Positions 18,379 through 29,700 are shown, counted from the stretch's first letter. The stretch: DNA of 64,000 nucleotides from Alphaproteobacteria bacterium (GCA_024742485.1 JANSYK010000002.1:1488001-1552000), one strand, 5' to 3'. Numbers and translations: made by a program. Notes: generated from the sequence alone by a model not told the origin.

Positions 18379-19692
18379 ATGAAAACACTTTTCGCCATTG
18401 CTTTCTTCGGACTGGCGCTGCAGGGCGCAGCCATGGCCGAAACCAACCGAATTGACCAGATCCGTCCGGATGCGCCGGAGCTAGCCGCCCATGGCGACGC
18501 CGCCATCGGCGTGCGCACGCTGACGGTCACCAATCCCGGCCAGATCGACATTTTGAAGGTCGAGGCCGACAAGCCGCTGCCGCGTTACGATCGCCCGCTG
18601 ACGCTGGAGATTTGGTATCCGGCCGCCGACGGCACCGGCAATTCGGGAACCTATTCGGGCGTGCAATTGCGCGACGGTGTGACGACGGTGGAACTGACGG
18701 GCAGGGCGGTGCGCGATGCCGCGCCGGCAGCCCCCGCCGAACCCTATCCGCTGGTGATCATCTCCCACGGCTATCCCGGCAACCGCTTCCTGATGAGCCA
18801 TCTTGGGGAGAACCTTGCCACCAAGGGCTATGTGGTCGTGTCGATCGATCATACCGACAGCACCTATGACAACCGTGCCGCCTTCGGCAGCACGCTGGTC
18901 AACCGCTCGCTGGATCAGACCTTCGTGCTCAACGAAATCGACCGCCAGTCGAAGGAGGCCGGCAATTTCCTCAACGGGCTGGTTGATGCCTCCGACACCG
19001 GGCTGATCGGCTATTCCATGGGCGGCTATGGCGCGGTCATCACCTCGGGCGGTGGTGTCACGCAGGCCTCCACCGAATATCCCTGGGGCGCGCCGGCCGG
19101 CACGCTGGAAGTGCACCTTGCCGGCAGCGAGACCCATGAGGCGCTGATCGATCCGCGTATCAAGGCGGTTGTTGCCTTCGCCCCCTGGGGCATGAACACC
19201 GGTTTCTGGGATGCAGCCGGTCTTGCCGGCGTGCGCAAGCCGATCCTCTTTGTCGCCGGCAGCGATGATGATGTCTCCGGCTATGAGAACGGCACCAAGG
19301 CGATCTTCGACGGCAGCGTCAACACCGATCGTTATCTGCTGACCTTCGAATATGCCAACCACAATGCGGCCGCGCCCATGCCGGCGCCGGCCGAATCCTG
19401 GCAGCCTTCCGATGCGGTCGATTTCATTCCCTTCGATCATTACGCCGATGCGGTGTGGGATTCGGTGCGCATGAACAACATCGCCCAGCATTTTGTCACC
19501 GCCTTTCTCGGACAGGCGTTGAAAGGCGATGATGAAATGGCCGCCTATTTCGATCTGGTCGAGCATAGCCGCGATGCCGTCCACGCGCTCAACGAAGACG
19601 GCACCCCGAAGCCCGAGCACAATTACTGGAAGGGCTTTGCGCCGCGCACCGCCAAGGGCCTGAGCCTGATGTACAAGGCCAAGGGCGAGTAG
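18379..19692 (+). CDS. Exported alpha/beta hydrolase
   Basis: A 437-residue protein with a signal peptide (about residues 1-20, ending GAAMA before ETN). The nucleophile elbow GYSMGG gives Ser213, and an oxyanion-type HGYPGN lies near residue 130. A later VAGSDDDVSGYENG loop probably holds the acid and FEYANHNAAA the histidine. The family resembles platelet-activating-factor acetylhydrolase/dienelactone hydrolase-like periplasmic esterases. The ATG at 18379 follows GAGGGAGA. Substrate unknown. Not obviously in an operon. Confidence 0.75.
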   Translation: MKTLFAIAFFGLALQGAAMAETNRIDQIRPDAPELAAHGDAAIGVRTLTVTNPGQIDILKVEADKPLPRYDRPLTLEIWYPAADGTGNSGTYSGVQLRDGVTTVELTGRAVRDAAPAAPAEPYPLVIISHGYPGNRFLMSHLGENLATKGYVVVSIDHTDSTYDNRAAFGSTLVNRSLDQTFVLNEIDRQSKEAGNFLNGLVDASDTGLIGYSMGGYGAVITSGGGVTQASTEYPWGAPAGTLEVHLAGSETHEALIDPRIKAVVAFAPWGMNTGFWDAAGLAGVRKPILFVAGSDDDVSGYENGTKAIFDGSVNTDRYLLTFEYANHNAAAPMPAPAESWQPSDAVDFIPFDHYADAVWDSVRMNNIAQHFVTAFLGQALKGDDEMAAYFDLVEHSRDAVHALNEDGTPKPEHNYWKGFAPRTAKGLSLMYKAKGE

Positions 19693-19737
19693 CGGGCGGA
19701 TAATGGATGGAGGGGTGTGGCGCCGGGATCCGTCGCC

Positions 19738-20319
19738 TCAGCTCTCCTTCAACAGCAATTGCCAGATATTGCCGGCATTGTACCAGCCATTCTTGACCAT
19801 GCCGCGGCTGGTCTTGAAGCGGTAGCCATTGCGTTCGTAAAGACGCCTGGCGCCGGGATTGCCATCGGAAACGGCAATGCTCAGCGTCCTGCCGGCGGCC
19901 TGATCGTCGGCCCGGCGCAGCAACTGGCTGCCGATGCCACGCCCGCGAAACTGCGGGTGCACGGCCAGCACGCTGACATAATGGGTGCCGACGGCGATGT
20001 CCTCCAGCGCCTGGATCGGCTTGAACATGGGCGGCATCGACGCATAATCCTCCGGCTTGGCGACCGAGCGGATCGGATAGGCGATCATCGCCCCGGCCAC
20101 TTCGCCTTCGCAAGTCGCGATGACGGCGTTTGTGTAGGAAAAGGCGCCCTGGTCGCGGCCGGCCCGCTCGATGCCGATGGCCCAGGGGTCGTCACCGGGG
20201 CCGGCAAGGCTCTGCCAGTAGAAGAGCGGCAGGCCTTCACCGGCATGGTTGACCAGTTCTGCAAGGTGGCGCGCATCCTGGCGTGTTGCCGCGCGCAATG
20301 TGTGGGGATTGTTCAACAT
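19738..20319 (-). CDS. GNAT family N-acetyltransferase
   Basis: A 193-residue acetyltransferase. The acetyl-CoA motif A is VSVLAVHPQFRGRGIGSQLL, with the R/QxxGxG/A loop. The C-terminal half continues SIAVSDGNPGARRLYERNGY, typical for motif B. AGAGGA lies 7 nt before the ATG at 20319, whose product starts MLNNPHTLRAAT. Divergent from the TetR regulator with 188 bp between. Substrate unknown. Confidence 0.87.
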   Translation of the reverse strand: MLNNPHTLRAATRQDARHLAELVNHAGEGLPLFYWQSLAGPGDDPWAIGIERAGRDQGAFSYTNAVIATCEGEVAGAMIAYPIRSVAKPEDYASMPPMFKPIQALEDIAVGTHYVSVLAVHPQFRGRGIGSQLLRRADDQAAGRTLSIAVSDGNPGARRLYERNGYRFKTSRGMVKNGWYNAGNIWQLLLKES

Positions 20320-20507
20320 GGTTCTGTCCTCTGTGGGGTATGGCAGGAACATGACAAACACCGGCAGCCGGCGATAGCGGGTTTGCGGTAGGGTGCTGCG
20401 GAATAATTTGTCTGTATGATTTCAGTGTGTTATGGACAATCTTCCGAAACTCGCCCACAGCGGCAACCAAAAACTGTACCGGCGGTGCAGTAAAATGCGG
20501 GGTGGTC

Positions 20508-21125
20508 ATGGGAAAAGGGCAGCAAACGCGCGAACGCCTGATGGACATCGCCGAGGCATCGGTGTTGACCAAGGGGTTTGGCGCGACGTCAATCGACGAG
20601 ATCATCGCCGAGGCGGAGATCACCAAGAGCGGTTTTTTCTATCACTTCCGTGACAAGAACGAGCTCGCCCGCGCAATGTTGCTGCGCTATGTCGAAAATG
20701 AGGACAAGGTGCTCGACGAGATCTTCGACCGCGCCCGCGAACTGCACGACGATCCGCTGCACGCCTTTCTCATCGGCCTGAAACTCTTTGCCGAAATGAT
20801 GGCTGACCTGCCATCGGGCCATCCCGGCTGCCTGGTGGCCACGGTCTGCTACAATGAACGGCTTTTCGACCAGAAAATCCGCGACCTCAACGAGCGCGCC
20901 GTGCTGGCCTGGCGCGAGCGGTTTCTGACAGAACTGCGCGCCATCGCCGAGATCTATCCGCCGAAGGACAAGGTCAATCTGGAAGCGCTGGCCGACATGG
21001 TCTCCAGCACGGTGGAGGGCGGCATCGTCATGTCCAAGGCGCTGGGCCAGCCGAAAATCCTGGCCGAGCAGATCCTGCTGTTTCGCTCCTATGTGAAACT
21101 GTTGTTCTTGCCCGCCGTCAATTGA
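20508..21125 (+). CDS. TetR/AcrR-family transcriptional regulator
   Basis: A 205-residue repressor. The HTH near residues 25-50 (GATSIDEIIAEAEITKSGFFYHF) is the canonical TetR motif, followed by the FRDKNELARAMLLRYV helix. The C-terminal ligand domain is of the TetR_C type. The ATG at 20508 (MGKGQQTRERLMDIAEA) gives the usual N-terminus; the frame is open for 27 codons before it. It could regulate the divergent GNAT or the exported protein downstream (62 bp). Confidence 0.86.
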   Translation: MGKGQQTRERLMDIAEASVLTKGFGATSIDEIIAEAEITKSGFFYHFRDKNELARAMLLRYVENEDKVLDEIFDRARELHDDPLHAFLIGLKLFAEMMADLPSGHPGCLVATVCYNERLFDQKIRDLNERAVLAWRERFLTELRAIAEIYPPKDKVNLEALADMVSSTVEGGIVMSKALGQPKILAEQILLFRSYVKLLFLPAVN

Positions 21126-21187
21126 CCGCGCATTTGCCGGACGGGAATCCGTCCAACAAGGTCCGCAGACCGAGAAGGAGATGTTCG

Positions 21188-21733
21188 ATGCACAAGACCG
21201 GTTTCACCAGTGCGGTAGCCCTTGCCGTGATCGCCATGGTCTCAACCTCTCCCGCCCTCGCGCAGGATGATGCCGCCCCGCAGATCGCCCAGTGCATCAA
21301 AGCCGTCGGCACCTATCTGACGCAGCGCGAAAACCCCACTGTGACCGGTCCCGAGCGCGTGGGCCGCAGCCTCCTGTCGCTGACCAATGGCGGCCACGCC
21401 TTCCTGACGGATTCGGCCAGCGGCGGGGTCTCGGGCTTCCAGCCCTTTTCCGACGGGCGCGGCGTGTGGCGCTGTCAAAGCGCCGCTGACGGCGTTGAGA
21501 CCTTCAGCGCCATGATCCTCGATTTTACCTTTCCGACCGACAAATTTCCCGACCCGCTGATCGCCCGGATCGACATCGAGGCGACGGTTCAGGCCGCCGA
21601 CAACCGGCTCACCGGCAAGACCACCATCCGCTTCGCCCCGCTCGCCGGCGACCCGATGGACGAGACCCAATTGCAAAACCCCATCGAATACGCCTTCACC
21701 GGCCAGCGCCTCACACTGCCCGATGCACCGTGA
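21188..21733 (+). CDS. Exported protein of unknown function
   Basis: A 181-residue protein. The signal peptide spans about 25 residues (MHKTGFTSAVALAVIAMVS, then SPALAQ before DDAAP). AAGGAG lies just before the ATG at 21188. The mature part contains one pair of cysteines (near residues 37 and 98) that might form a disulfide. No family is recognised. It follows the TetR gene by 62 bp and may be its target. Confidence 0.65.
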   Translation: MHKTGFTSAVALAVIAMVSTSPALAQDDAAPQIAQCIKAVGTYLTQRENPTVTGPERVGRSLLSLTNGGHAFLTDSASGGVSGFQPFSDGRGVWRCQSAADGVETFSAMILDFTFPTDKFPDPLIARIDIEATVQAADNRLTGKTTIRFAPLAGDPMDETQLQNPIEYAFTGQRLTLPDAP

Positions 21734-21826
21734 GGCCCGGATCATCGTGAGAAGGGCGCATTTTCACATTGCGGTCCAGGACGACTTGGTTTATCCACCC
21801 AGTCATCAACGCCACCAGCGCATCAC

Positions 21827-21903
<77 letters not shown>

Positions 21904-21963
21904 ATGATTTCAGGGTCCATACCGAGGACATGGTTTACAGTTTCGGGCTGAACCCCTGAACGG

Positions 21964-21984
21964 AGACAGTCACGCTGTCTTTCC
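21964..21984 (+). terminator. Likely terminator of tRNA-Arg
   Basis: AGACAG-TCACG-CTGTCT hairpin followed by TTCC, 61 bp after the tRNA. Stem of 6 bp with a short T tract. Confidence 0.45.
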
Positions 21985-22099
21985 AATAAACAACTGAAGA
22001 ATTTGATCACAACATGCCTGGCAGAACAATGGTTGCCAGCGGTGCGCGACCATTAGTATTTATGAAAAGTCTGAATCGGCGGTTTATCTTGGTGGGGCC

Positions 22100-22133
22100 A
22101 AATAGGGATTGTGTACACCGCCACGGCAATTCC
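22100..22133 (+). repeat. 34-bp repeat, copy 1
   Basis: Copy of a repeat that occurs three times around the island. Shares GGGATTGTGT, CAC and TTCC blocks with copy 2; 23 of the last 29 positions are identical. Contains the palindrome GTGTACAC. Same orientation as copy 2. Confidence 0.6.
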
Positions 22134-22306
22134 AAAGCTTATGACCTACTGCGAGTGGCATCTTCGGAGTGGGATAGAATGACTGCCATATTGATCGACA
22201 GCGGTGATTCACTCATCGAACGATGGCAACGGTTCGCGCGATCACGTTCGTTCGGGGTTCATTGCCTAATGCGCAGATGTTGACCTCCCAACGCCATATC
22301 AGATGG

Positions 22307-22340
22307 AATTGGGGATTGTGTGCACTGTCACCGTATTTCC
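22307..22340 (+). repeat. 34-bp repeat, copy 2
   Basis: Starts AATTGGGGATT and ends in TTTCC. It is 28 of 34 identical to the reverse complement of copy 3 at 30430-30463, without gaps, and lies 207 bp after copy 1 in the same direction. Confidence 0.7.
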
Positions 22341-22592
22341 GCATTTTTCAATCGAAAGTCTCGGCGGCATAGATAGCGTTTTTTTATTTACGACAAAAAC
22401 TGACGGGCATACCTTGCTATTGGGCCTGAAGAATCGGTTTGTCGCGAAAGAATGCGCTGAGCGGTTGGAAGGAGTTGCAGAGACACGTTCAGTCCGTGAG
22501 CGCTTTGCGCCGCCCAGATTCTGACGGACCGACATCAGTGGTAGTGCGAAAAAGATTTCACTTCTGTGTATCCATTGGCTACACTCTTTCGC

Positions 22593-22871
22593 ATGAAAGA
22601 TGTCGGTCTCAGAATCAGAGTGCAGCGAGAATTGCGGGAGCAATTCGTTGCCGCTTGCAAGGCGGAAGACAAACCCGCCGCCCAAGTCCTGCGCGAGTTC
22701 ATGCGCTCGTATGTCAATGCATACGCGCCGCGAGCACGAAGCCACCACTCAGCCGCTCACGACAACAAAAAGCCCAGGTTCATCGTTGGCGACACCGGGC
22801 GGTTTCGGCGTGTGAATACTAAGGACAGCATCAATCGAGGGGCCAGCGCGAACAGGGATAAGAAGACATGA
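22593..22871 (+). CDS. Small ribbon-helix-helix-like protein encoded ahead of hsdM
   Basis: A 92-residue protein ([18 protein letters not shown]). Residues 4-45 look like a ribbon-helix-helix: a short strand (GLRIRV), then two helices with [20 protein letters not shown]. Such folds are common in antitoxin and plasmid-type regulators. The C-terminal half is basic and low in structure. Its stop overlaps the hsdM start by 4 bp, so it is probably translated with hsdM and could autoregulate the R-M operon. No toxin partner is seen nearby. Function is inferred from fold pattern and position only. Confidence 0.6.
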   Translation: MKDVGLRIRVQRELREQFVAACKAEDKPAAQVLREFMRSYVNAYAPRARSHHSAAHDNKKPRFIVGDTGRFRRVNTKDSINRGASANRDKKT

Positions 22872-24415
22872 CGGGGCAAGAGCAACGCGCGACGCTACAA
22901 CGGAAAATCTGGGACATCGCAAACGATGTGCGCGGCTCCGTCGATGGCTGGGACTTCAAGCAGTATGTCCTGGGTACACTCTTCTATCGGTTCATCAGCG
23001 AGAACTTCGCAGCCTACATCGAGGCTGACGATGAGAGCATAGATTATGCGTCTCTATCCGATGACGTCATCAATGATGACATCAAGGACGACGCCATCAA
23101 GACCAAGGGCTACTTCATTTATCCCAGCCAGCTGTTCGTGAATGTCGCGAAGAACGCCAACATGAATGACAGCCTGAACACCGATCTGGCGCAGATTTTC
23201 GCGGCGATTGAATCATCGGCCAATGGTTACCCTTCCGAGCAGGACATCAGAGACCTTTTCGCCGATTTCGACACGACCAGCACGCGCCTTGGCAATACCG
23301 TCACGGAAAAGAACAGCCGATTAGCAAAGGTCCTAAAACGTGTAGCGGAACTGGATTTCGGAGACTTCCACAACAGCCAGATTGATCTATTCGGCGACGC
23401 TTATGAATTCCTGATCTCGAACTACGCCGCCAATGCAGGCAAGTCCGGCGGGGAGTTTTTCACTCCGCAGCATGTCTCAAAGCTCATCGCGCAGCTCGCC
23501 ATGCACGGGCAGGAAAAGGTCAACAAGATTTACGACCCGGCCTGCGGCTCCGGTTCGCTGCTGCTGCAGGCGAAGAAGCACTTCGACGCGCACATCATCG
23601 AAGAGGGCTTTTTCGGGCAGGAGATCAACCACACCACCTACAACCTCGCCCGCATGAACATGTTCCTGCACAACATCAATTACGACAAGTTCAACATCCA
23701 GCGCGGCGATACACTCACTCAGCCCCACTTTCAGGACGACAAGCCGTTCGACGCCATCGTCTCCAACCCGCCTTATTCAGTGAAATGGATCGGCTCGGAC
23801 GATCCGACCCTGATCAATGATGACCGCTTTGCGCCAGCGGGCGTACTTGCGCCCAAATCAAAGGCCGATTTTGCTTTTGTGCTGCATGCGCTGAGCTATC
23901 TGTCGGCCAAGGGCCGTGCAGCGATCGTGTGTTTTCCAGGCATTTTTTATCGCGACGGGGCGGAGAAGAAGATCCGACAATATCTGGTCGATAACAATTA
24001 CGTTGAGACGGTGATCGCGCTCGCCTCAAACCTCTTCTACGGCACAACCATCGCGGTGACAATTTTGGTGCTCGCCAAGAACAAGACCGACACCACCACC
24101 CAGTTCATCGATGCGACCGGCAAAGACTTCTTCAGGAAAGCCACCAACACTAATCTGATGACGGATGATAATATCGCGCGTGTGATGGACATCTTTGATG
24201 CGAGGGAAGACGTGCCGCATGTCGCCGCCTCCGTGCCGTATGAGACCATCGTGGAGCGCGGCTATAATCTCTCTGTTAGCTCCTATGTTGAGCCCAAAGA
24301 TACCCGCGAGATCGTCAATATTGGTGAGCTCAATGGGCAGATCAACACAACAGTTGAAAGGATCGATCAGCTACGAACCGATATTGAAGCTATCATTGCG
24401 GAGATTGAAGCGTGA
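22868..24415 (+). CDS. hsdM: Type I restriction-modification DNA methyltransferase subunit
   Basis: A 515-residue N6-adenine methyltransferase. The N-terminal HsdM domain (residues about 1-165) is followed by the catalytic domain. The SAM motif I is [12 protein letters not shown] near residue 223, and the catalytic motif IV is NPPY at 300-303. [12 protein letters not shown] near residue 195 is the usual entry to the domain. Methylates host DNA at sites chosen by HsdS and forms M2S1. Overlaps the small upstream gene and hsdS by 4 bp each. Codon use and GC are lower than in the flanking chromosome, suggesting transfer. Confidence 0.96.
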   Translation: MTGQEQRATLQRKIWDIANDVRGSVDGWDFKQYVLGTLFYRFISENFAAYIEADDESIDYASLSDDVINDDIKDDAIKTKGYFIYPSQLFVNVAKNANMNDSLNTDLAQIFAAIESSANGYPSEQDIRDLFADFDTTSTRLGNTVTEKNSRLAKVLKRVAELDFGDFHNSQIDLFGDAYEFLISNYAANAGKSGGEFFTPQHVSKLIAQLAMHGQEKVNKIYDPACGSGSLLLQAKKHFDAHIIEEGFFGQEINHTTYNLARMNMFLHNINYDKFNIQRGDTLTQPHFQDDKPFDAIVSNPPYSVKWIGSDDPTLINDDRFAPAGVLAPKSKADFAFVLHALSYLSAKGRAAIVCFPGIFYRDGAEKKIRQYLVDNNYVETVIALASNLFYGTTIAVTILVLAKNKTDTTTQFIDATGKDFFRKATNTNLMTDDNIARVMDIFDAREDVPHVAASVPYETIVERGYNLSVSSYVEPKDTREIVNIGELNGQINTTVERIDQLRTDIEAIIAEIEA

Positions 24416-25590
24416 GCGCAGGTGGTTTTTTGGAAAAGCTGCTTGATGGGGCTGATGTTGAATGGATGCCTCTATCTAGGCTCGCACACATCAACGACGG
24501 AACCCATCAAACCCCAAAATACACCGACGCGGGTGTACCGTTTGTAAGCGTCCAAAATATTTCCGACCTTAGCGGTGCGGAGAAGTTTATTTCTGAGTCG
24601 GACTTCCGAAAATTTAGACACAAACCCCGGAAGGGCGACTTGTTTATGACTCGGATTGGTGACGTTGGCACGTGCGCAGCGGTCGATAATGATGATCCGC
24701 TTGCATATTATGTCACTCTTGCACTGATCCGTGTTGATCGAAACAAAACTACGGCGAATTATCTTAAGCATTTTATCGAGAGCAGTTTTGGGAAATCGGA
24801 ACTGTATCAGCGGACACTGATCTATGCGGTTCCTATTAAGATCAACTTAGGTGAAATCGGACAAATAGCAGTCCCCATCCCATGCCCAGATGATCGGGAG
24901 AGGTCGTTGGCGATTCAGGGGGAAATTGTCCGGATACTCGACACATTCACCCAACTTACTGCCGAGCTTACTGCCGAGCTTAGCCAGCGTAAAAAGCAAT
25001 ACAACCACTACCGCGACGGGCTTCTAACCTTCGATGACGATGAGGTGGAGTGGAAGACGTTGGGTGATGTCGCCGAGTTTCGCAGGGGGACGGCGATCAC
25101 GAAGAGGCAGACGACGGAGGGTGAAATCCCGGTCGTTGCGAATGGCCCGACTTCGACCTACTCTCACAGTCAGCATAATCGTGATGGTGAAACCGTAGTC
25201 GTTGCTCGATCAGGCGCTTACGCTGGATATGTCAGTTACTGGAATCAGCCGATATTCCTTACAGACGCCTTTAGCGTTCATCCCGAGCCGAACCTGCTTC
25301 TGCCCAAGTTCGTTTTTTATCTACTCCAGAACAAGCAGAGTCAGCTTCATGATATGAAGAAAGGTGCCGGTGTGCCGCACGTTCGTGTCAAAGAAGTAGA
25401 GCAATATGGCGTGCCAGTCCCGAGTTTGGCCGAGCAAGCCCGCATTGTCGCCATCCTCGATAAATTCGACATCCTGACAACCTCGCTTACCGAAGGCCTA
25501 CCGCGCGAAATCGAGTTGCGCGAAAAGCAGTATGCCTATTACCGTGACCTACTACTGAGCTTTCCCAAGCCTGACGAAGTGGAGGCCTAA
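24412..25590 (+). CDS. hsdS: Type I R-M specificity subunit, type IC-like
   Basis: A 392-residue protein with two target-recognition domains (about residues 15-185 and 215-365) and two conserved helical spacers. The central spacer contains a double TAEL ([20 protein letters not shown]). The C-terminal one repeats its end ([15 protein letters not shown]). TAEL repeats are the hallmark of EcoR124-type IC enzymes, where their number sets the gap between half-sites. Recognition sequence cannot be read from sequence. The gene ends directly before the ATPase gene. Confidence 0.95.
   Translation: MSAGGFLEKLLDGADVEWMPLSRLAHINDGTHQTPKYTDAGVPFVSVQNISDLSGAEKFISESDFRKFRHKPRKGDLFMTRIGDVGTCAAVDNDDPLAYYVTLALIRVDRNKTTANYLKHFIESSFGKSELYQRTLIYAVPIKINLGEIGQIAVPIPCPDDRERSLAIQGEIVRILDTFTQLTAELTAELSQRKKQYNHYRDGLLTFDDDEVEWKTLGDVAEFRRGTAITKRQTTEGEIPVVANGPTSTYSHSQHNRDGETVVVARSGAYAGYVSYWNQPIFLTDAFSVHPEPNLLLPKFVFYLLQNKQSQLHDMKKGAGVPHVRVKEVEQYGVPVPSLAEQARIVAILDKFDILTTSLTEGLPREIELREKQYAYYRDLLLSFPKPDEVEA
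24955..24978 (+). repeat. 12-bp tandem repeat encoding TAEL x2 in hsdS
   Basis: CTTACTGCCGAG occurs twice head to tail, followed by a further CTT. It encodes [10 protein letters not shown] gain or loss of one unit keeps the frame and would alter DNA specificity, as known for EcoR124I and EcoR124II. Confidence 0.9.
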
Positions 25591-26775
25591 ATGGGACAGA
25601 CGCTGACCGAGATAGCTGAGGCTCTGAGAGACGCCGAAAAGAAGGTGCAGATCATCTATGCGTTCAACGCTTCCGGCAAGACGCGCCTGTCACGAGCGTT
25701 CAAGGAACTCGTCGCTCCCAAAAATGAGGAAGACGAGGGAGCGCCTGATGAAGCCATTCTGCCCCGTGAAAAGATCTTATACTACAACGCGTTCACTGAA
25801 GATCTATTCTACTGGGACAATGACCTTTTGAGTGATGGTGAGCCCAAGCTGATGATTCAACCCAATACCTTTACCGACTGGGTTATAGGTGAGCAGGGCA
25901 AGGGCAATGAGGTCACTAACAACTTCCAACGCTATACCAACAACAACCTGACACCGGTCTTCTTCGAAGAAGAGGGGTCAAAAGCAGGCGAAAAGACCTA
26001 TACTTCGGTCTCATTCTCGTTAGCAACGGGCGATGATGAAGCTACAACGGGCATCAAGATTTCAAAGGGCGAAGAAAGCAACTTCGTCTGGAGCATCTTC
26101 TACACGCTGATCGAAGAAGTGGTTTCGGTCCTGAGCGTTGCCGAGGCTGGAGATCGAAGCACCAACCAGTTCGACAAACTTGAGTATGTTTTCATTGATG
26201 ATCCGGTGAGCTCTCTTGACGATAACCATCTCATAGACCTAGCGCAGACTCTGGCGACATTGGTCAAGTCTGCGCCTCAAGACGGCCCCAAATTCATCAT
26301 CACGACCCACAATCCCCTCTTTTTCAACGTCCTCTTCAACGCTTTCAAAAAGGGGCTGAAGTATCAGTTGTCTCAGAACGAGGATGGTACTTTCTCACTG
26401 GACCGCTGGAACACCGATAGTCCATTTTCCTACCATCTGCACTTGATCGAGAAACTGAAAACTGCATCTGAAAACGGTGAGTTTGAGAAATACCACTACA
26501 ACTTTCTCCGAAATATCCTGGAGAAGACGGCGACCTTCATGGGGTACGAGGATTGGGCAGACCTGTTGCCTCAGACTGCGGATGGAACCAACGACGCCTA
26601 TTTGAAGCGAGTAGTAGATATCTCGAGCCATTCAAGGCACGCTGGAGACGAACAGCCGCAGCTTTCAAAAGATGAAAAGCGCGTCTTAGGATACCTCCTC
26701 GGTGAGACAGCCAACAAGAAGTACGAGTTCGCTGAGCGATATCGGATGATTGTCGAAGGATCGCCTGATGCCTGA
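25591..26775 (+). CDS. PrrC/RloC-like anticodon nuclease candidate (ABC-type ATPase)
   Basis: A 394-residue protein, close to PrrC's 396. An ABC-type ATPase core is visible: Walker A AFNASGKT at 24-31, a signature-like [12 protein letters not shown] near 157-168, Walker [13 protein letters not shown] at 199-210 and H-loop TTHNP (His240). The C-terminal domain shows FLRNILEK (Arg307, Glu311) and SSHSRH (His347, His350), which could be the Arg-Glu-His nuclease triad described for PrrC (R320, E324, H356). The position between hsdS and hsdR is exactly that of prrC in E. coli. Expected role: cleave a tRNA anticodon loop when the restriction enzyme is inhibited by a phage. The starting ATG directly follows the hsdS stop. 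Confidence 0.75.
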   Translation: MGQTLTEIAEALRDAEKKVQIIYAFNASGKTRLSRAFKELVAPKNEEDEGAPDEAILPREKILYYNAFTEDLFYWDNDLLSDGEPKLMIQPNTFTDWVIGEQGKGNEVTNNFQRYTNNNLTPVFFEEEGSKAGEKTYTSVSFSLATGDDEATTGIKISKGEESNFVWSIFYTLIEEVVSVLSVAEAGDRSTNQFDKLEYVFIDDPVSSLDDNHLIDLAQTLATLVKSAPQDGPKFIITTHNPLFFNVLFNAFKKGLKYQLSQNEDGTFSLDRWNTDSPFSYHLHLIEKLKTASENGEFEKYHYNFLRNILEKTATFMGYEDWADLLPQTADGTNDAYLKRVVDISSHSRHAGDEQPQLSKDEKRVLGYLLGETANKKYEFAERYRMIVEGSPDA

Positions 26776-29700
26776 CCAGACAACACCCATCGCTGAGACC
26801 AACCGCTTCATCGTACTGGATAAATATGTTCGCGACTGGGAAGCGGCGGACAGCTATCAGTCCGAGGCCGATCTGGAGCGCGAGCTAGTCCAGGATTTGC
26901 GTAATCAGAGCTATGAGTATCTGCCCGATCTGAAGTCAACAGACGCCATGCTGGCCAATGTGCGTGTCCAGTTACAAGCACTCAATGACGTTCAATTCAA
27001 CGATAAGGAATGGGCGCGCTTTGTTGAGACCTATCTGGACAAGCCCAGCGACAACGCCACGGACAAGGCCCGCAAGCTCCATGACGACTACATCTTCGAT
27101 TTCGTCTTCGATGATGGACGCATTCAGAACATCTATCTCGTCGATAAGGCCAATATCTGCCGAAACAAGGTTCAGGTTATCAAGCAGTTCGAGCAGGCTG
27201 GCACACATGCCAACCGCTATGATGTGACGATCTTGGTGAACGGCCTGCCGCTGGTGCAGGTTGAGCTAAAAAAGCGTGGTGTCGCCATCCGCGAGGCCTT
27301 CAACCAGATTCACCGCTACAGCAAAGAGAGCTTCAACTCCGAGAGTTCGCTTTTCAAATATCTCCAGATCTTCGTGATCTCCAATGGGACGGATACGCGC
27401 TACTTCGCCAATACGACCAAGCGCGACAAGAATAGCTTCGACTTCACGATGAACTGGGCGCAGGCCGATAACAGCCTGATCAGGGACCTCAAGGACTTCA
27501 CTGCGACCTTTTTCGAGAAGCGCACCCTCTTGAAGGTGTTGCTCGATTATTCCGTCTTTGATGTCAGCGATACGCTACTGGTGATGCGACCCTATCAGAT
27601 CGCTGCAACAGAACGCATTCTGCGGAAGATCAGAAGTTCCGTCGAAGCCAAGACGCTTGGCAAGCCGGATAGTGGCGGTTTCATCTGGCACACGACGGGC
27701 TCAGGCAAGACACTGACCAGCTTCAAGGCGGCCAGGCTCTCTACCGAACTTGATTTCATCGACAAGGTCTTTTTCGTGGTTGACCGCAAAGACCTCGATT
27801 ACCAGACGATGAAAGAGTATCAGCGCTTCTCTCCGGACAGCGTGAATGGCTCAGACAGCACCGCCGGATTGAAGCGGAATCTGTCCAAGGACGACAACAA
27901 GATCATTGTCACGACGATTCAGAAGCTCAACAATCTGATGAAGAGTGAGGGCGACCTGCCGGTCTATAACCAGCGCATCGTCTTCATTTTTGACGAATGC
28001 CATCGTAGCCAGTTCGGTGAGGCGCAAAAGAACCTCAAACGCAAGTTCAAGCACTTCTGCCAGTTTGGCTTCACCGGCACGCCGATCTTTCCTGAAAATG
28101 CTTCGGGTGCGGAAACAACGGCCAGCGTGTTCGGGAGTGAGCTCCACTCCTACGTCATCACCGACGCCATCCGCGACGAAAAGGTTTTGAAGTTCAAGGT
28201 CGATTATAATGATGTCCGGCCGCAGTTTAAGGCCATCGAGACCGAGAAGGATGAGAAGAAGCTGACGACCGCTGAAAACCGTCAGGCACTTCAGCACCCT
28301 GAACGAATCGCAGAGATTTCCCAGTACATCCTGGACAATTTTCGCCGCAAGACGCATCGACTTTATGGGGACAACAAGGGCTTCAATGCCATGTTTGCTG
28401 TGAGTAGTGTCGAGGCGGCAAAGCTATATTATGAGAGCCTGAACAAGCTGCAGGCGGGCAGCGGCAAACCGTTGAAGATTGCGACGATCTTTTCATTCAC
28501 GGCAAATGAAGAGCAGGATGCGATTGGCGATATTCCCGACGAGAGCTTTGAGGTTTCCGCGCTAAACAGCAGCGCTAAGGAGTTCCTGAACGCTGCCATC
28601 GCTGACTACAATGCCTTTTTCAAAACGAACTTCAGTGTCGATAGCAATGGCTTCCAGAACTATTATCGTGATCTAGCCAAGCGGGTGAAGTCCAAGGAAG
28701 TGGATCTGCTCATCGTGGTGGGCATGTTCCTGACCGGCTTCGATGCGCCGACGCTCAACACGCTTTTCGTGGACAAGAATCTGCGTTTTCACGGTCTCAT
28801 TCAGGCTTATTCCCGTACCAACCGCATTTATGATGCGACCAAATCTTTCGGAAACATCGTTACATTCCGCGACCTCGAAGAGCCGACTGTCAAAGCGATT
28901 ACGCTATTCGGCAACGCGAACACTAAGAACGTCGTCCTCGAAAAAAGCTACTCGGAATACATGGAGGGCTTCACTGACCAGGCGACAGGAGAAGCAAGAC
29001 GCGGCTTCATGGATGTTGTGAAGGAGCTCGAAGAGCGTTTCCCCGACCCTGCGGCGATTGAAAAAGAGGCTGACAAGAAGGCTTTTGCGAAGCTGTTCGG
29101 TGAGTATCTCCGTGTCGAGAATATCCTTCAGAACTACGATGAATTTGCCAACCTCAGAGAGCTTCAGGAGATTGATCAAAGTGATGCCGAAGTTCTGACG
29201 GCCTTCAAAGAAAAGCATCATCTCAGCGATGATGACGTTGAAGAACTGAAGACTGTCAAAATGCCCACAGACCGGAAGATCCAGGACTACCGTTCGACCT
29301 ACAACGATATCCGGGACTGGATTCGCCGAGAAAAGGCAAGCACCGAGCAAGTCGATTCGAAGATCGATTGGGACGATGTTATCTTCGAGGTTGATCTGCT
29401 GAAATCGCAGGAAATCAATCTCGATTACATTCTTGAGCTGATATTTGAGAATAACAAAAAGACGAAAAGCAAATCGGAGCTTGTTGATGAAATTCGCCGC
29501 GTCATCCGCGCGAGTATCGGCAACCGTGCGAAAGAAAGCCTCATCGTCGATTTCATAAACCAGACAAATCTCGACGAACTCGGGGACAAAGCCGGGGTGA
29601 TCGAAGCCTTCTTTGCATTCGCACAAGCGGAACAACGCCGGGAAGCGGAAGAGCTCATTGTCGACGAAAAGCTGAATCCGGACGCTGCGAAGCGCTATAT

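Larger units (their letters stand above)
21904..22592. other. Gene-poor junction between tRNA-Arg and the restriction island
   Basis: About 690 bp with no convincing gene. It holds the tRNA terminator and two direct copies of the 34-bp repeat. Short open frames here have no recognisable features. The base composition is less GC-rich than the flanking chromosome. Confidence 0.6.

Noticed and set aside
20408-20439. TTGTC and GACAA half-sites between GNAT and TetR genes
   Set aside because: Only 5 bp arms 22 nt apart; too weak to call an operator.
22303-22524. A 73-codon plus-strand frame before the RHH gene
   Set aside because: It starts inside repeat copy 2 and has no family features or RBS.
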